Positions 5,825-5,971 of a stretch of DNA of 5,971 nucleotides are shown piece by piece (the first letter of the stretch is position 1; the number at the start of each line of letters is the position of its first letter). This stretch comes from Brevundimonas sp. (lineage in GTDB: Bacteria > Pseudomonadota > Alphaproteobacteria > Caulobacterales > Caulobacteraceae), in NCBI RefSeq assembly GCF_003248455.1, contig NZ_QFNM01000062.1:1-5971 (forward strand), given 5' to 3'. A program made the translations under genes and the position numbers. The notes under the pieces were generated by a model that was not told where the DNA came from, searched no databases, and was given only the letters and a program-made list of their open reading frames with translations.

Positions 5825-5971
5825 ATGAAGCTCAAACTTCTCGCCTCCGTCGCCGCGGCCGGGCTGTTCGCAGCCGGCGCCGCATCGGCGGAACCCAATG
5901 GTTGGTACGGCGCCATCGACGCCGGCTATCACATGATCGACGACATCAACGCCGAGTCGTCGACCACGGGC
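5825..5971 (+). CDS. exported protein, probably OmpA-like outer-membrane beta-barrel (3' part outside window)
   Basis: Only the first 49 codons are present; the gene runs off the window edge. The ATG at 5825 is preceded by a good GAGGA ribosome site (5816-5820). The protein opens with a classic signal peptide: MKLK, a hydrophobic Ala/Leu/Gly-rich core to about residue 17, and an AxA site (ASA) with cleavage after residue 22. The mature start EPNGWYGAIDAGYHMIDDINAES resembles the first beta-strand of OmpA-type barrels (W-Y-G-x-x-x-x-G-Y-H). The barrel family is inferred from this short segment, and a C-terminal peptidoglycan-binding OmpA domain cannot be checked. The export prediction is firmer than the family name. 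Confidence 0.8.
   Translation, partial: MKLKLLASVAAAGLFAAGAASAEPNGWYGAIDAGYHMIDDINAESSTTG

Noticed and set aside
4744..5916. 390-aa minus-strand frame rich in Arg/Gly
   Set aside because: It is a frame-shifted shadow of the dehydrogenase gene, with the low-complexity composition typical of an out-of-frame GC-rich reading.

Overview
The window is GC-rich, densely coded DNA from an alphaproteobacterium. The gene set (a membrane-embedded ubiquinone-linked DsbB, Coq7, an MFE2-like SDR beside a thiolase, 4-hydroxyphenylpyruvate dioxygenase) suggests Caulobacteraceae, most likely Brevundimonas or a close relative. Promoter-like sequences resembling the Caulobacter TTGACGS / GCTANAWC consensus agree with this. 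The assignment is inference from family resemblance, without a database search.

Layout. On the minus strand, positions 1-1116 hold a complete 4-hydroxyphenylpyruvate dioxygenase gene. A 187-base divergent spacer follows. Next is a plus-strand run of three genes: a DedA/YqaA-type membrane protein (1304-1879), dsbB (1919-2464) and coq7 (2469-3032). dsbB and coq7 are only 4 bases apart and are very likely co-transcribed. Beyond a 363-base convergent spacer are two minus-strand genes, a thiolase (3396-4598) and, upstream of it, a short-chain dehydrogenase (4764-5672). The window ends inside a plus-strand gene for an exported, probably OmpA-like, outer-membrane protein (starts at 5825).

Function. 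DsbB passes electrons from periplasmic disulfide formation to ubiquinone, and Coq7 performs the last hydroxylation in ubiquinone synthesis, so this tight pair joins a quinone user to a quinone maker. The dehydrogenase resembles the (3R)-hydroxyacyl-CoA dehydrogenase domain of MFE2/17-beta-HSD4. With the thiolase it would cover the last two steps of a beta-oxidation-type spiral. HPPD starts homogentisate-type tyrosine catabolism.

The unusual content is in the spacers. The convergent spacer between coq7 and the thiolase carries two elements. The first is a 108-base pair of inverted REP-like units whose hairpin stems differ only by compensated base-pair changes. The second is an exact 89-base-period tandem array in which the last nine codons plus stop of the thiolase gene are copied twice downstream of the gene, each copy joined to a 26-base palindrome. 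A separate inverted repeat flanks the likely thiolase promoter. I see no CRISPR array, tRNA, rRNA, insertion sequence or phage gene, and no clear sign of a new multi-gene system.
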